The notes: generated from the letters alone by a model not told the origin. 8,530 bases of DNA from Nitrospirota bacterium (GCA_005877535.1 VBOM01000011.1:1-8530), one strand, 5' to 3'; shown: positions 1 through 6,593, numbered from the stretch's first letter. Numbers and translations: made by a program.

Positions 1-2
1 AG

Positions 3-71
3 TCCGGTCATTCAGGGGAAACGCTGTATAACATACTCCCCTCCGCCCTTTCAAAGCACGACGAGGCGTAA
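3..71 (+). CDS. 3' end of an upstream gene (partial)
   Basis: This is the last 22 codons of a gene that enters from the left edge, ending in TAA. The visible tail reads SGHSGETLYNILPSALSKHDEA, a normal-looking soluble C-terminus with mixed composition. I do not recognise the protein. Plus frame 1 is also open here but runs on into the repeat; plus frame 2 stops at about base 30. The main support for this frame is that its stop codon touches the first base of the repeat at 72, the arrangement also seen at the lipoprotein gene in this window. Only the stop side is visible, so nothing can be said about function or start. Confidence 0.45.
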   Translation, partial: SGHSGETLYNILPSALSKHDEA

Positions 72-195
72 CAGGATGCTGAAAAATCCCGCCAGCTTCG
101 TTCTCGTCTCATCGAAATCCTCAACGTACCCCTGAGGGTACGCCTCCGGTTTCGATTCGCCTGCGGCCTTGCTGACAGCCTTTTTGAGCATCCTG
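72..195 (+). repeat. Interspersed palindromic repeat, copy R1 (forward)
   Basis: A 124-bp imperfect palindrome bounded by CAGGATGCT and its exact complement AGCATCCTG. The arms continue as GAAAAA against TTTTTGA. In the middle is a perfect 7-bp hairpin, CGTACCC-CTGA-GGGTACG. It begins directly after the TAA of the partial gene at the left edge. 'Forward' means the GCTGAAAAA arm is on the left. It is potentially a transcription terminator or 3'-end RNA hairpin, or a MITE/REP-like mobile repeat. Confidence 0.9.
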
Positions 196-492
196 AGGTT
201 TCTTGTACAACTGCACCACTATCTAAAGTACCAACAATGTATCGTATAAAGCAGCGCTTCCCACAGCCTGTAAGGATGTGCGTATCATCGCCGACAAGAC
301 GACGCCGGAGAAACGGCGAGGTGGTGACGGGAGCTATCGGTGTGGATTCTAGCAGCTCAACGAATCCTTACAGGGCGCGTAGAGGCGTGAAATCAGCATC
401 GACCCCTTGGCGTCAGACGGAGATGCAACATGCGCAATACTCAAGACAGTTGCTAGCACCCTTATATTATATTCCCCAGGTTACCGAATAGC
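196..492. other. Gene-poor stretch, no supported gene
   Basis: No convincing gene lies here. An 84-codon plus-strand frame starting at 237 is open, but its product is rich in Arg and Ser, has no recognisable pattern and lacks a good ribosome binding site, so I treat it as chance. A second plus frame, open up to the TAG at 350-352, has a short stretch with coding-like third positions (ACKDVRIIADKTTPEKRRGG) but no start codon; it could be a gene remnant. The right part (about 400-490) is AT-richer than the flanks. Confidence 0.5.
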
Positions 493-792
493 TTAGCTTG
501 AAAGTGGGTGCTCATCTGGATACCATGTGCACCCAGCGCTAGGTATTCCACGTGCAGTTTGCTCATCTATCTCTTCAAGCTCACCTATAGTAATCTCTGG
601 AGCATCCTCCTTCTCATTGAGGAGAATTAACCGTAGGTCATCAGTAAGCTTTCTTTGAATAGCTGTCGCGGCTTGATTTACGTTAGCCCCCGAAGCTGCC
701 CGTATCGTAACAAATCCTAACCGCCTGCATGTGCCATCGAGATTTGCCCAACAGTTTCTGCCCTCAATAAGAGTCTTATAGAATTTAACCAT
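493..792 (-). CDS. Conserved hypothetical protein, 99 aa
   Basis: A small soluble protein with no signal peptide or membrane segment. It starts MVKFYKTLIEGRNCW, has a central GFVTIRA strand followed by an Ala/Gln-rich helix (about residues 38-57), an acidic segment EITIGELEEIDE (about 66-77) and ends with a TWYPDEHP motif. From memory, this pattern (xGFxxTR, a helix, an EIxEID segment, a terminal G-TWYP/F motif) occurs in short uncharacterised bacterial proteins; I cannot confirm a match. The start is supported by GGAG eight bases upstream of the ATG and by a candidate promoter further out. Base composition is AT-richer than the rest of the window, which may mean recent transfer. The function is unknown. 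Confidence 0.72.
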   Translation of the reverse strand: MVKFYKTLIEGRNCWANLDGTCRRLGFVTIRAASGANVNQAATAIQRKLTDDLRLILLNEKEDAPEITIGELEEIDEQTARGIPSAGCTWYPDEHPLSS

Positions 793-1003
793 TTAATGCG
801 CTCCGTCACCACATCGAAGGGTCAGGAGGGGAAGTGAATGGTGTCAGCTGCCATTATTCACCAGAACTCACGGCCATCAATCAAACAATCGTTCCAGACA
901 CCTTTTTGAGCCCACGTTTCATGCGCCAAGGCAACAACGGGGATGCGACAGAAAAGTTCGCATTCGATTGTCTGCAGTCGTGTATAACAGGAACGGCTTC
1001 CCT
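793..1003. other. Spacer between the 99-aa gene and repeat R2
   Basis: Together with repeat R2 this makes about 335 bases without a firm gene. It holds the candidate minus-strand promoter of the 99-aa gene. On the plus strand there is a strong AGGAGG (824-829) followed by GTG at 834 (70 codons that run into repeat R2) or ATG at 838 (23 codons, ending TGA at 907-909). Neither product looks conserved. The bases around 896-912 (GACACCTTTTTGAGC) resemble one arm end of the repeat and could be a decayed fragment or chance. Confidence 0.4.
853..880 (-). promoter_or_regulatory. Candidate sigma70 promoter for the 99-aa gene
   Basis: Read on the minus strand there is a -35 box TTGATG (875-880), a 16-bp spacer and a -10 box AATAAT (853-858, five of six consensus bases). 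Transcription would begin near 846 and give a leader of about 54 bases before the ATG at 792. The position fits, but no other evidence supports it. Confidence 0.4.
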
Positions 1004-1127
1004 CAGGATGCTCAAAAAGGCTGTCCAGCAAGGCCGCAGCGAGTGAAGGCCGGAGGCGTAACCTCTGGGGTACGTTGAGGATCTGAACGATGCGAGAACG
1101 ATGCTGGCGGACTTTTTCAGCATCCTG
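1004..1127 (-). repeat. Interspersed palindromic repeat, copy R2 (reverse)
   Basis: A 124-bp copy in the opposite orientation to R1, with CAGGATGCT at the left and AGCATCCTG at the right. The central hairpin is imperfect here (GTAACC against GGGGTAC, one mismatch and one wobble). Its right end touches the stop codon of the minus-strand lipoprotein gene, so it would lie directly at the 3' end of that mRNA. Part of it is read as a false 80-codon minus-strand frame starting MLKKSASIVLAS. Confidence 0.9.
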
Positions 1128-1382
1128 CTACGGTGTCGATTCCTTGATTTTAGCGGCCGTCTGCTCGGCTGAGTTCTCCAATGTACTTTCCACCTGACGG
1201 GCCTTATCCAGCGGAGTCTTTATAGAATCCACCGCAGCCTGGCCTGCTGCCTGCGTCGCCGCATTGCCGGACTCCGCCGCGGCCCTCGTCTTTTCCGCCG
1301 GCGTCTCCTGGCTACAGCCTGATAGCCCCACCACCGCTAGCAACCCGAAAGTGAATAGCAGACTGCCTCTGGATTTCTTCAT
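1128..1382 (-). CDS. Small Ala-rich lipoprotein, 84 aa
   Basis: The N-terminus MKKSRGSLLFTFGLLAVV is a typical lipoprotein signal peptide and is followed by the lipobox LSGC, with the lipidated cysteine at residue 23. The next residue is Ser, not Asp, so sorting to the outer membrane is expected. The mature part (about 62 residues) is rich in Ala, Lys, Glu and Gln with a pattern suggesting one or two amphipathic helices and no enzyme motif. I start at this ATG because AAGGAG lies six bases upstream; an in-frame ATG eight codons earlier would put MGMDKEIE before the signal and lacks such a site. The gene is divergent from the 286-aa gene and is followed immediately by repeat R2, a possible terminator. 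Function is unknown; a structural or cell-envelope role is a guess. Confidence 0.85.
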   Translation of the reverse strand: MKKSRGSLLFTFGLLAVVGLSGCSQETPAEKTRAAAESGNAATQAAGQAAVDSIKTPLDKARQVESTLENSAEQTAAKIKESTP

Positions 1383-1424
1383 CTCAATCTCCTTATCCAT
1401 CCCCACAATTCAACACTCAACGTC

Positions 1425-1550
1425 GCAAAATGCTCAAAAAGGCTGTCAGCAAGGCCGCAGCCGATGGAAGCACCGGAGGCGTAGCCTCGGGCTACGTTGA
1501 GGATGCTTTCGAGGCGAGAACGATGCTGGCGGTCTTTTTCAGCATTTTGC
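1425..1550 (-). repeat. Interspersed palindromic repeat, copy R3 (reverse)
   Basis: A 126-bp copy whose ends are GCAAAATGCT and AGCATTTTGC, a perfect 10-bp inverted repeat although the bases differ from R1 and R2. The central hairpin CGTAGCC-TCG-GGCTACG is also perfect and differs from R1 and R6 by a compensated C-G to G-C pair change. It is the one copy lying between divergent genes, so it is 5' to both the lipoprotein and the 286-aa gene. It also produces false frames on both strands (about 1379-1750). Confidence 0.9.
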
Positions 1551-1606
1551 TTAGCAATCGTACCTGCGAGGTGCCGTACCGACAAGTGATTGCGAAAACA
1601 AGTACT

Positions 1607-1635
1607 TTGAACGCCGAACCTGTCTCCGTTATAAT
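1607..1635 (+). promoter_or_regulatory. Sigma70-type promoter of the 286-aa gene
   Basis: A -35 box TTGAAC (1607-1612) and a perfect -10 box TATAAT (1630-1635) are separated by 17 bp. Transcription should start at about 1642, giving a short leader of about 18 bases that contains the ribosome binding site. It lies just to the right of repeat R3. This is the best promoter match in the window. Confidence 0.72.
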
Positions 1636-1647
1636 CGCGTCACTCAA

Positions 1648-1654
1648 GAGGAGA
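1648..1654 (+). promoter_or_regulatory. Ribosome binding site of the 286-aa gene
   Basis: AGAGGAG lies six bases before the ATG at 1660. It fixes this start over later in-frame Met codons. Confidence 0.7.
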
Positions 1655-1659
1655 TCCCT

Positions 1660-2520
1660 ATGGCAACCGCCAACCAAGAACACCAATCACAGCTTCGCCA
1701 GATCGCCGAACTCATGCTCGCCGTTGCGGGCGAGTCCGTGGTCGTCATGAAACGGAATGCCCCGGAGCGGGCCTTAAAATTGAAGCGGCACGATGAGTGG
1801 GGCATTTACCTCGAGTTTCTCAAGGTCATGTTCAATCTCACCGACCGGCTCTCCGCGCTTCATCTGCCGATCAAAGAACAGCCTCAGTTCATGGACAGTC
1901 TCGAGGATGCTGTCACACTGCAGTTGAAGAACGCGCTCGAACCGGCATTCGGTTCCGGCTCCGACCAAACAGAAATCATGCTCACCATCGGCGCCGCAGT
2001 TGCGGAGAGTCGGCAGGCCTATGAGCGGTACCGGTTCCTCATCACCGAAAACAATCCCGTGAAGGACGAGATGTTGAAAGACTTTGGCGGGCGGGTCGCC
2101 GACACGATGGGAATCGCAGGAAATACGCAAGTGTCCGCGGCCGCAACGCTCTGCGCAAGCGCCGTGATTCCGGCCATCAAGGCGATCTTGGCCGGAGACG
2201 AGCCGCCAGCCGCTGTGGTCAGTACAGCCACCCAAGCAACCCATACCACGCCCGCACCACCACCCTCCCTCGCGACGCCCGGGCTCCAAGGTCCGACGGG
2301 AACCGAAATCAAGTTGGTGAGCGTAATGTCGACCGTCGCCGGAGAAGAAGTGGAAACGCGATGGGGGCTGCACCCTCGATTTCGACAGGATCTTCCCCCG
2401 GAGGACATGCAGCAAGTCGCCAAACTGATGAACCGAGTTGCTAAAATACTTGGCGAACGGTATGCCTCCGTGGCATTCTCAGACGAATGGACATCTTGGC
2501 ATAAGGCCGGTCACGCGTGA
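1660..2520 (+). CDS. Hypothetical two-domain protein, 286 aa
   Basis: I do not recognise this family. Residues 1 to about 180 appear almost wholly helical (ELMLAVAGESVVVMKRNAPERALKL... and a later ATLCASAVIPAIKAILAG). A Pro/Thr/Ala-rich linker follows (about 181-213, with PAPPP), then a compact C-terminal segment of about 70 residues beginning TEIKLVS and ending EWTSWHKAGHA, which is probably a separate small domain. There is no signal peptide or clear membrane helix, so it is likely cytoplasmic. It has a single Cys (about residue 165). The start is well supported by a ribosome binding site and a strong promoter. It is divergent from the lipoprotein gene, and half-repeat R4 begins six bases after its stop, so it is probably monocistronic. 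Function is unknown; the helical-linker-domain layout would suit an adaptor or regulator, but that is speculation. Confidence 0.85.
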   Translation: MATANQEHQSQLRQIAELMLAVAGESVVVMKRNAPERALKLKRHDEWGIYLEFLKVMFNLTDRLSALHLPIKEQPQFMDSLEDAVTLQLKNALEPAFGSGSDQTEIMLTIGAAVAESRQAYERYRFLITENNPVKDEMLKDFGGRVADTMGIAGNTQVSAAATLCASAVIPAIKAILAGDEPPAAVVSTATQATHTTPAPPPSLATPGLQGPTGTEIKLVSVMSTVAGEEVETRWGLHPRFRQDLPPEDMQQVAKLMNRVAKILGERYASVAFSDEWTSWHKAGHA

Positions 2521-2526
2521 GCTTAG

Positions 2527-2561
2527 CAGGATGCTGAAAAAGTCCGCCAGCTTCGTTCTCG
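2527..2561 (+). repeat. Truncated palindromic repeat, half arm R4 (forward)
   Basis: Only the left arm of the repeat is present: CAGGATGCTGAAAAAGTCC and onward to ...TTCGTTCTCG. After 2561 the match to R1 stops abruptly, and the sequence becomes phosphorylase-like coding sequence in the frame of the next gene. The central hairpin and right arm are missing, so it cannot form the full hairpin. It may be a deletion, a recombination scar or an assembly junction. Confidence 0.85.
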
Positions 2562-2624
2562 ATCCCGCGGACAGCAGACGGTTTACCGAAAGGCATTCCG
2601 GCAAGTCTCTCACGTCTCAAGGAA

Positions 2625-4715
2625 TTGGCGCTTAATCTTTGGTGGAGTTGGACTCCGGAAGCCCGTAGACTGTTTGAACACATCGATCCGACCCTCTGGG
2701 TGCTGACCCACCACAACCCTGTCAAACTACTGGCTGACGTCAGGCCTGACCGACTCATGCACCTTGCCGAAGACCCGTCGTATATGCGGCTATACTCTGC
2801 CGCCCTCAAGATATTCGACGCGTACCGGCAGAATGGACACAGTTGGTTTAAAACACAACACGGTGATTTGAAAGCTCCCATCATCGCCTACTTCTCTGCT
2901 GAATTTGGTCTACATAGGTCCATTCCTATCTACAGCGGTGGTCTGGGCATTCTCGCCGGAGACCATTGCAAGGAAGCCAGTGATCTCGGTGTCCCCCTGG
3001 TGGGAGTGGGATTCATGTATCCGCAAGGGTATTTTCGGCAGCGGATCACGCCGGAGGGATGGCAGGAAGCGGCCTATGCCCCGTTTAACCAAGCAGAATC
3101 GCCGATTCATCCCGCCCTCACTCCATCAGGAGACGCGTGCAGGATTAAGGTCGAGATCGGTAACCGGGTCGTGGCTGCAGCGGTCTGGAAAGTGCTCGTC
3201 GGGCTGGTTCCCCTCTACCTCATCGATACAGACGTTCCCGAGAACAGTCCTGAAAATCGGGCTCTATCTGCTCGACTGTATGGAGGCGATCAAGAGATGC
3301 GCCTCTGTCAGGAGTTTCTGTTGGGTATCGGCGGTGTCCGTATGCTTCGTGCATTGGGCATCGCGCCTACGGTCTGGCATGCCAATGAGGGCCACTCCGC
3401 CTTCCTCACATTGGAGCGCATTCGTGAATTGGTCCAGAAGGGATCAACGCACGCGGACGCTTGCGAGATCATCCGCCAGAGCACGGTGTTTACCACGCAT
3501 ACACCAGTACCGGCCGGTCATGACATATTTCCCCATCACCTCATGGACCGATACTTTGCCGGCTATTGGGAACAGTTGGGCCTCTCGCGAGAAGACTTCC
3601 TCCGCCTCGGAGATACCTCCGAGGCCCAGAGGCAAGGCTTCAACATGACGGCACTCGCCATCCGGCTGGCCGCCCATGTGAACGGGGTCAGTCGTGAACA
3701 CGGGCAGGTCTCGCGGGAGATGTGGCAACATATGTGGCCCGGCCTGCCGATCGAACAAGTCCCAATCCGCAGTGTGACCAACGGCATTCATGCGCCGACC
3801 TGGGTCGCGCCGGAACTCAACCAACTATACGGCAAGTATCTCGGCCCCGAATGGGCGGAGAAATGCGATGACACGGCGATGTGGCAACGGATCCTGGATA
3901 TCCCCGACCACGAACTCTGGGCCGTACGCCAAACCATGAAACGTAAACTCATGAGCTTCATCCGGGAACGTGCCAGGAGCGGCTGGATGCAGGGGAATCT
4001 GCAAGCCTCGCAGGTCTTGACGCAAGGCACATTGCTCGACCCCGAAGCGCTAACCATCGGCTTCGCCAGGCGCTTTGCCACCTACAAGCGGGCGACCCTG
4101 TTGTTCCGCGACCTTGAACGCCTGAAACGATTGCTCCATAACCAGTGGCGTCCCGTCCAATTGATCTTTGCCGGCAAGGCCCACCCGGCCGATGAACCTG
4201 GCCGCTATTTCATCCATGAAGTTCTGAGCTTTTGCAACGACCATAAGTTGGGCGGCCACGTGGCATTCCTCGAAAACTATGATATGCACATGGCGAAGTT
4301 CCTTGTTCAAGGGGTTGACATTTGGCTCAACACCCCACGCTTCCCCTTGGAGGCGAGTGGAACAAGCGGGCAAAAAGCCGCGCTCAACGGCGTCATGAAC
4401 CTCAGTGTCCTTGATGGGTGGTGGAAAGAAGGCTACAACGGAGCCAACGGATGGGGTATCGAACCCTTAGTCGGGAACCAGGACATTCAGGCCCAGGACG
4501 AGCATGACGCGCAACAGCTCTACCGTATGCTGGAGCAAGAAGCCATTCCTCTCTACTATCAACGAGACCTTGACGGAATACCACGCGGCTGGCTACAGAT
4601 CATGAAGGAAAGTCTTCGGACCAATGCCCCTCGCTTCTGCACCAAACGAATGGTCAAGGAGTACGTCGACACGATGTATGCGCCGGCTATGGTCCTCGCG
4701 CCCTCCACATGGTAA
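2625..4715 (+). CDS. glgP: Alpha-glucan (glycogen) phosphorylase, GT35
   Basis: A PLP-dependent enzyme that cleaves glycogen or maltodextrin with phosphate to give glucose-1-phosphate in the cytoplasm. It resembles the shorter bacterial alpha-glucan phosphorylases rather than E. coli GlgP. Landmarks numbered from the TTG: NLWWSW (4-9), SAEFGLHRSIPIYSGGLG (91-108), GDHCKEASDLG (112-122), WHANEGHSAF (251-260), GFARRFATYKRA (about 477-488) and EASGTSGQKAALNG, where Lys584 is the expected PLP lysine. The length is near complete, but the 5' end is uncertain. The frame stays open upstream to 2538 and reads IPASLSRLKE just before the TTG, which is the family's usual N-terminus, so the real protein starts earlier. 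No in-frame ATG, GTG or other TTG exists there, because half-repeat R4 takes up that region. The TTG has AAGGA only one base away, a poor spacing. The stop overlaps an ATG of the next frame (ATGGTAA). No other glycogen gene is in the window. Confidence 0.93.
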   Translation: MALNLWWSWTPEARRLFEHIDPTLWVLTHHNPVKLLADVRPDRLMHLAEDPSYMRLYSAALKIFDAYRQNGHSWFKTQHGDLKAPIIAYFSAEFGLHRSIPIYSGGLGILAGDHCKEASDLGVPLVGVGFMYPQGYFRQRITPEGWQEAAYAPFNQAESPIHPALTPSGDACRIKVEIGNRVVAAAVWKVLVGLVPLYLIDTDVPENSPENRALSARLYGGDQEMRLCQEFLLGIGGVRMLRALGIAPTVWHANEGHSAFLTLERIRELVQKGSTHADACEIIRQSTVFTTHTPVPAGHDIFPHHLMDRYFAGYWEQLGLSREDFLRLGDTSEAQRQGFNMTALAIRLAAHVNGVSREHGQVSREMWQHMWPGLPIEQVPIRSVTNGIHAPTWVAPELNQLYGKYLGPEWAEKCDDTAMWQRILDIPDHELWAVRQTMKRKLMSFIRERARSGWMQGNLQASQVLTQGTLLDPEALTIGFARRFATYKRATLLFRDLERLKRLLHNQWRPVQLIFAGKAHPADEPGRYFIHEVLSFCNDHKLGGHVAFLENYDMHMAKFLVQGVDIWLNTPRFPLEASGTSGQKAALNGVMNLSVLDGWWKEGYNGANGWGIEPLVGNQDIQAQDEHDAQQLYRMLEQEAIPLYYQRDLDGIPRGWLQIMKESLRTNAPRFCTKRMVKEYVDTMYAPAMVLAPSTW

Positions 4716-4814
4716 ACGACCGTCGATCCGGACCCCTGGCAGGCAGTGGAAAAACTATTGCGGCACAGTGGAAATTCAATGACCAGCAGGTCTGGGCCAA
4801 AGTAAGAACCCTCG

Positions 4815-4981
4815 CAGGATGCACAAAAAGGCCGTTCAGCAAGGCCGCAGCGACCGAGGAGGCGAGACGTACGCTTCGGTACGTTGAGCCCCTGAGCGAT
4901 GCGAGAACACCGCATGGGACGAGGCTCGTCTCGGCGCGCCTGGGCTGGGCGGGTGAGAAGAGCGACTTTTTCAGCAACCTG
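4815..4981 (-). repeat. Enlarged palindromic repeat, copy R5 (reverse)
   Basis: A 167-bp variant: CAGGATGC at the left, GCAACCTG at the right (one mismatch), with AAAAAG against CTTTTT inside. The central hairpin is of the second type, ACGTAC-GCTTCG-GTACGT, shared with R7. The right arm is interrupted after GATGCGAGAAC by about 55 extra bases (about 4908-4964) that contain a small GACGAG/CTCGTC palindrome. It lies 99 bases after the phosphorylase stop and ends exactly where the likely TTG start of the exported HEAT protein begins. Confidence 0.82.
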
Positions 4982-6406
4982 TTGGAGAGAGCCTGTCACT
5001 GCGCCACCATCGTACCCTTGCACCTGCTCCTGCAGCTCACCCTCTGGTCGATTGTCATGAGCCTCCCCCCTGCAGATGCCCGCACGTCGATGGCGCCGAC
5101 TGGCTCAGCCCTCGAACGTGAAGCCACAGAGGCGTTCAATCATGCCGAATACGACCAGGTCCTGAAGCTCTGGCAATCGCTTCCGCCCGAGGCCACCACA
5201 TCGAAACCGCTCATCCGGCTTGCCTTCCAGAGCTCCCTCAGGCTTGGGCGACCAGAAGAAGCCCTCATCCTCTATCACCGGCTAGTCTCTACAGACCAAC
5301 CGGACGATCCAACCCTATTACGACCCTTGGTACTCAGCTTTCTGACCAGCCATGTCCGCGACCCGCAGGAGTATGTGCGGATCTCAGCCTATACGGTGCT
5401 GGCTGAACTCGGCCTCGCAGAAACACAGGCGGTCCTGGAAGACGGGCTGCTCGATGCATCAGTCCTGGTGCGGGCTCGTGCCGCGGACGCCATCGGCAAA
5501 GCCGGACTCGCAGGGAAGTCCGGCCCTTTGCGACGGGCCCTGAACGACGCGATGCCGGCCGTGCGAATTGCCGCAATGAACGCGCTCAGTGAGGCCAACG
5601 TCACCGACATCATGCCCTACCTCATCGAAGTCGCAAGAACGGACGACGGACCTGAAGCCGTGTTTGCCTATGCGGCATTGTATAGGCTCGGCAAACAGGA
5701 CATGCTGACCGACATCACCGGAGCGGCGACGCTTCCGGACCCCGATGTCCGCATGGCAGCCTTGGGAGTGTTGGGACAGCTGAAGCGCCCATCCAGTCTA
5801 TCGGTCCTGAGCCAGGGAGTGTACGATCCTGAGCCGTCGGTTCGCGCGTTCGCCGCTGGTGCATTGGGAGACTATGGACAAGTCGGTGGCGTCGCGCCAT
5901 TAACCCATGCCCTAGGGGACGAAAGCGCCCGCGTGCGCGCGATGGCTGCCACGAGTCTTGGTCGGCTGGGGATTCGCGAAAATCACCCGTTGCTGCGGGC
6001 TCTCACGCGGGATGCCGATTTGCAGGTGCGGGCCAGTGCGGTGGAAGGCCTGCTTCGACTGGGTGACACATCGGCTGTCCCGCTCGCAGCGGACTTGGCG
6101 AGACACCCGGACCCCTCTATCCGAGCAGCGGCAGCCCATGCGCTGGCGGCCACCTCCGACAAGCAAGCAGTGGCAATTTTACAGACGCTCCTGCAAGACC
6201 AGCAACCACAACCACGTCTCTCAGCGGCGAAAGCCCTGGGCAAGAGCGGTGCACCGGTGACGACGTTGCTCAAAAAAGGCTTGGAAGACTCAGACGTCGC
6301 CGTTCGCCTTGCTGCGGCGGGAAGTCTGCTCCAACAACTCCGCCGTTCCACAAAGGTTCCTAGCAAGCTGCGGAAAAACAATTTCGGCATAACAGAACAT
6401 CGATAA
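4982..6406 (+). CDS. Exported TPR/HEAT-repeat protein
   Basis: From the TTG the product is 474 aa. Residues 1-33 look like a Sec signal peptide (hydrophobic LHLLLQLTLWSIVMSL, then PPADA before RTS), so the protein is probably periplasmic. Residues about 43-100 resemble TPR-like helix pairs (EREATEAFNHAEYDQVLKLW, GRPEEALILYHRL). From about 115 to the end there are some ten HEAT/PBS-lyase-type repeats with the pattern D--VR--A---LG-LG. This is a protein-binding scaffold; partner unknown. The frame is open back to an ATG at 4709 that overlaps the phosphorylase stop. That longer form would add 91 residues, mostly translated from repeat R5, in front of a signal peptide, so I reject it. The start remains unsure: TTG 4982, TTG 5018 and ATG 5057 are all in frame and none has a good ribosome binding site. 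The C-terminus is basic (KVPSKLRKNNFGITEHR). Confidence 0.85.
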   Translation: MERACHCATIVPLHLLLQLTLWSIVMSLPPADARTSMAPTGSALEREATEAFNHAEYDQVLKLWQSLPPEATTSKPLIRLAFQSSLRLGRPEEALILYHRLVSTDQPDDPTLLRPLVLSFLTSHVRDPQEYVRISAYTVLAELGLAETQAVLEDGLLDASVLVRARAADAIGKAGLAGKSGPLRRALNDAMPAVRIAAMNALSEANVTDIMPYLIEVARTDDGPEAVFAYAALYRLGKQDMLTDITGAATLPDPDVRMAALGVLGQLKRPSSLSVLSQGVYDPEPSVRAFAAGALGDYGQVGGVAPLTHALGDESARVRAMAATSLGRLGIRENHPLLRALTRDADLQVRASAVEGLLRLGDTSAVPLAADLARHPDPSIRAAAAHALAATSDKQAVAILQTLLQDQQPQPRLSAAKALGKSGAPVTTLLKKGLEDSDVAVRLAAAGSLLQQLRRSTKVPSKLRKNNFGITEHR

Positions 6407-6440
6407 TCTGTATGTCTGGGATAAGAACGGAGCACTCCCG

Positions 6441-6565
6441 CAGGATGCTCAAAAAGACCGTCCAGCAAGGCCGCAGGCGAATTGAAACCGGAGGCGTACC
6501 CTCTGGGGTACGTTGAGGATTTCGATGAGCCGAGAACACCGCTGGCGGTTTTTTTCAGCATCCTG
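6441..6565 (-). repeat. Interspersed palindromic repeat, copy R6 (reverse)
   Basis: A 125-bp copy with CAGGATGCT and AGCATCCTG at its ends and a perfect central hairpin CGTACCC-TCTG-GGGTACG. The right arm carries an unusually long T run. It lies 34 bases after the stop of the exported HEAT gene and 28 bases before the ATG of the next gene. A false 192-codon minus-strand frame (MLKKTASGVLGSSKSST...) starts in it and runs antisense through the HEAT gene. Confidence 0.9.
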
Positions 6566-6593
6566 ATACGTCGTTAGTCGAAAGGATCGAATT

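Noticed and set aside
237..491. 84-codon plus-strand open frame
   Set aside because: The product is Arg/Ser-rich with no pattern, there is no good ribosome binding site, and the region looks non-coding.
834..1046. 70-codon plus-strand frame with AGGAGG upstream
   Set aside because: The second half is translated from repeat R2 (ending RMLKKAVQQGRSE), and the Shine-Dalgarno spacing to the GTG is only four bases.
1383..1406. Earlier ATG for the lipoprotein (92 aa)
   Set aside because: It would place charged residues MGMDKEIE before the signal peptide, and those bases contain the AAGGAG that serves the later ATG.
1430..1750. 106-codon plus-strand frame
   Set aside because: It starts inside repeat R3 and overlaps the well-supported promoter and start of the 286-aa gene in another frame.
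1774..2415. 213-codon minus-strand frame
   Set aside because: It is the antisense shadow of the 286-aa gene, Gly/Arg/His rich with no recognisable domain.
2905..3648. 247-codon plus-strand frame
   Set aside because: It is a shifted reading of the phosphorylase gene, whose own frame carries all the conserved motifs.
4709..4981. 91-residue N-terminal extension of the exported HEAT protein
   Set aside because: Most of it is encoded by repeat R5, and it would bury a good signal peptide inside the protein, despite the tempting ATGGTAA overlap with the phosphorylase stop.
5983..6561. 192-codon minus-strand frame starting MLKKTASGVLG
   Set aside because: It begins in repeat R6 and continues antisense to the exported HEAT gene.
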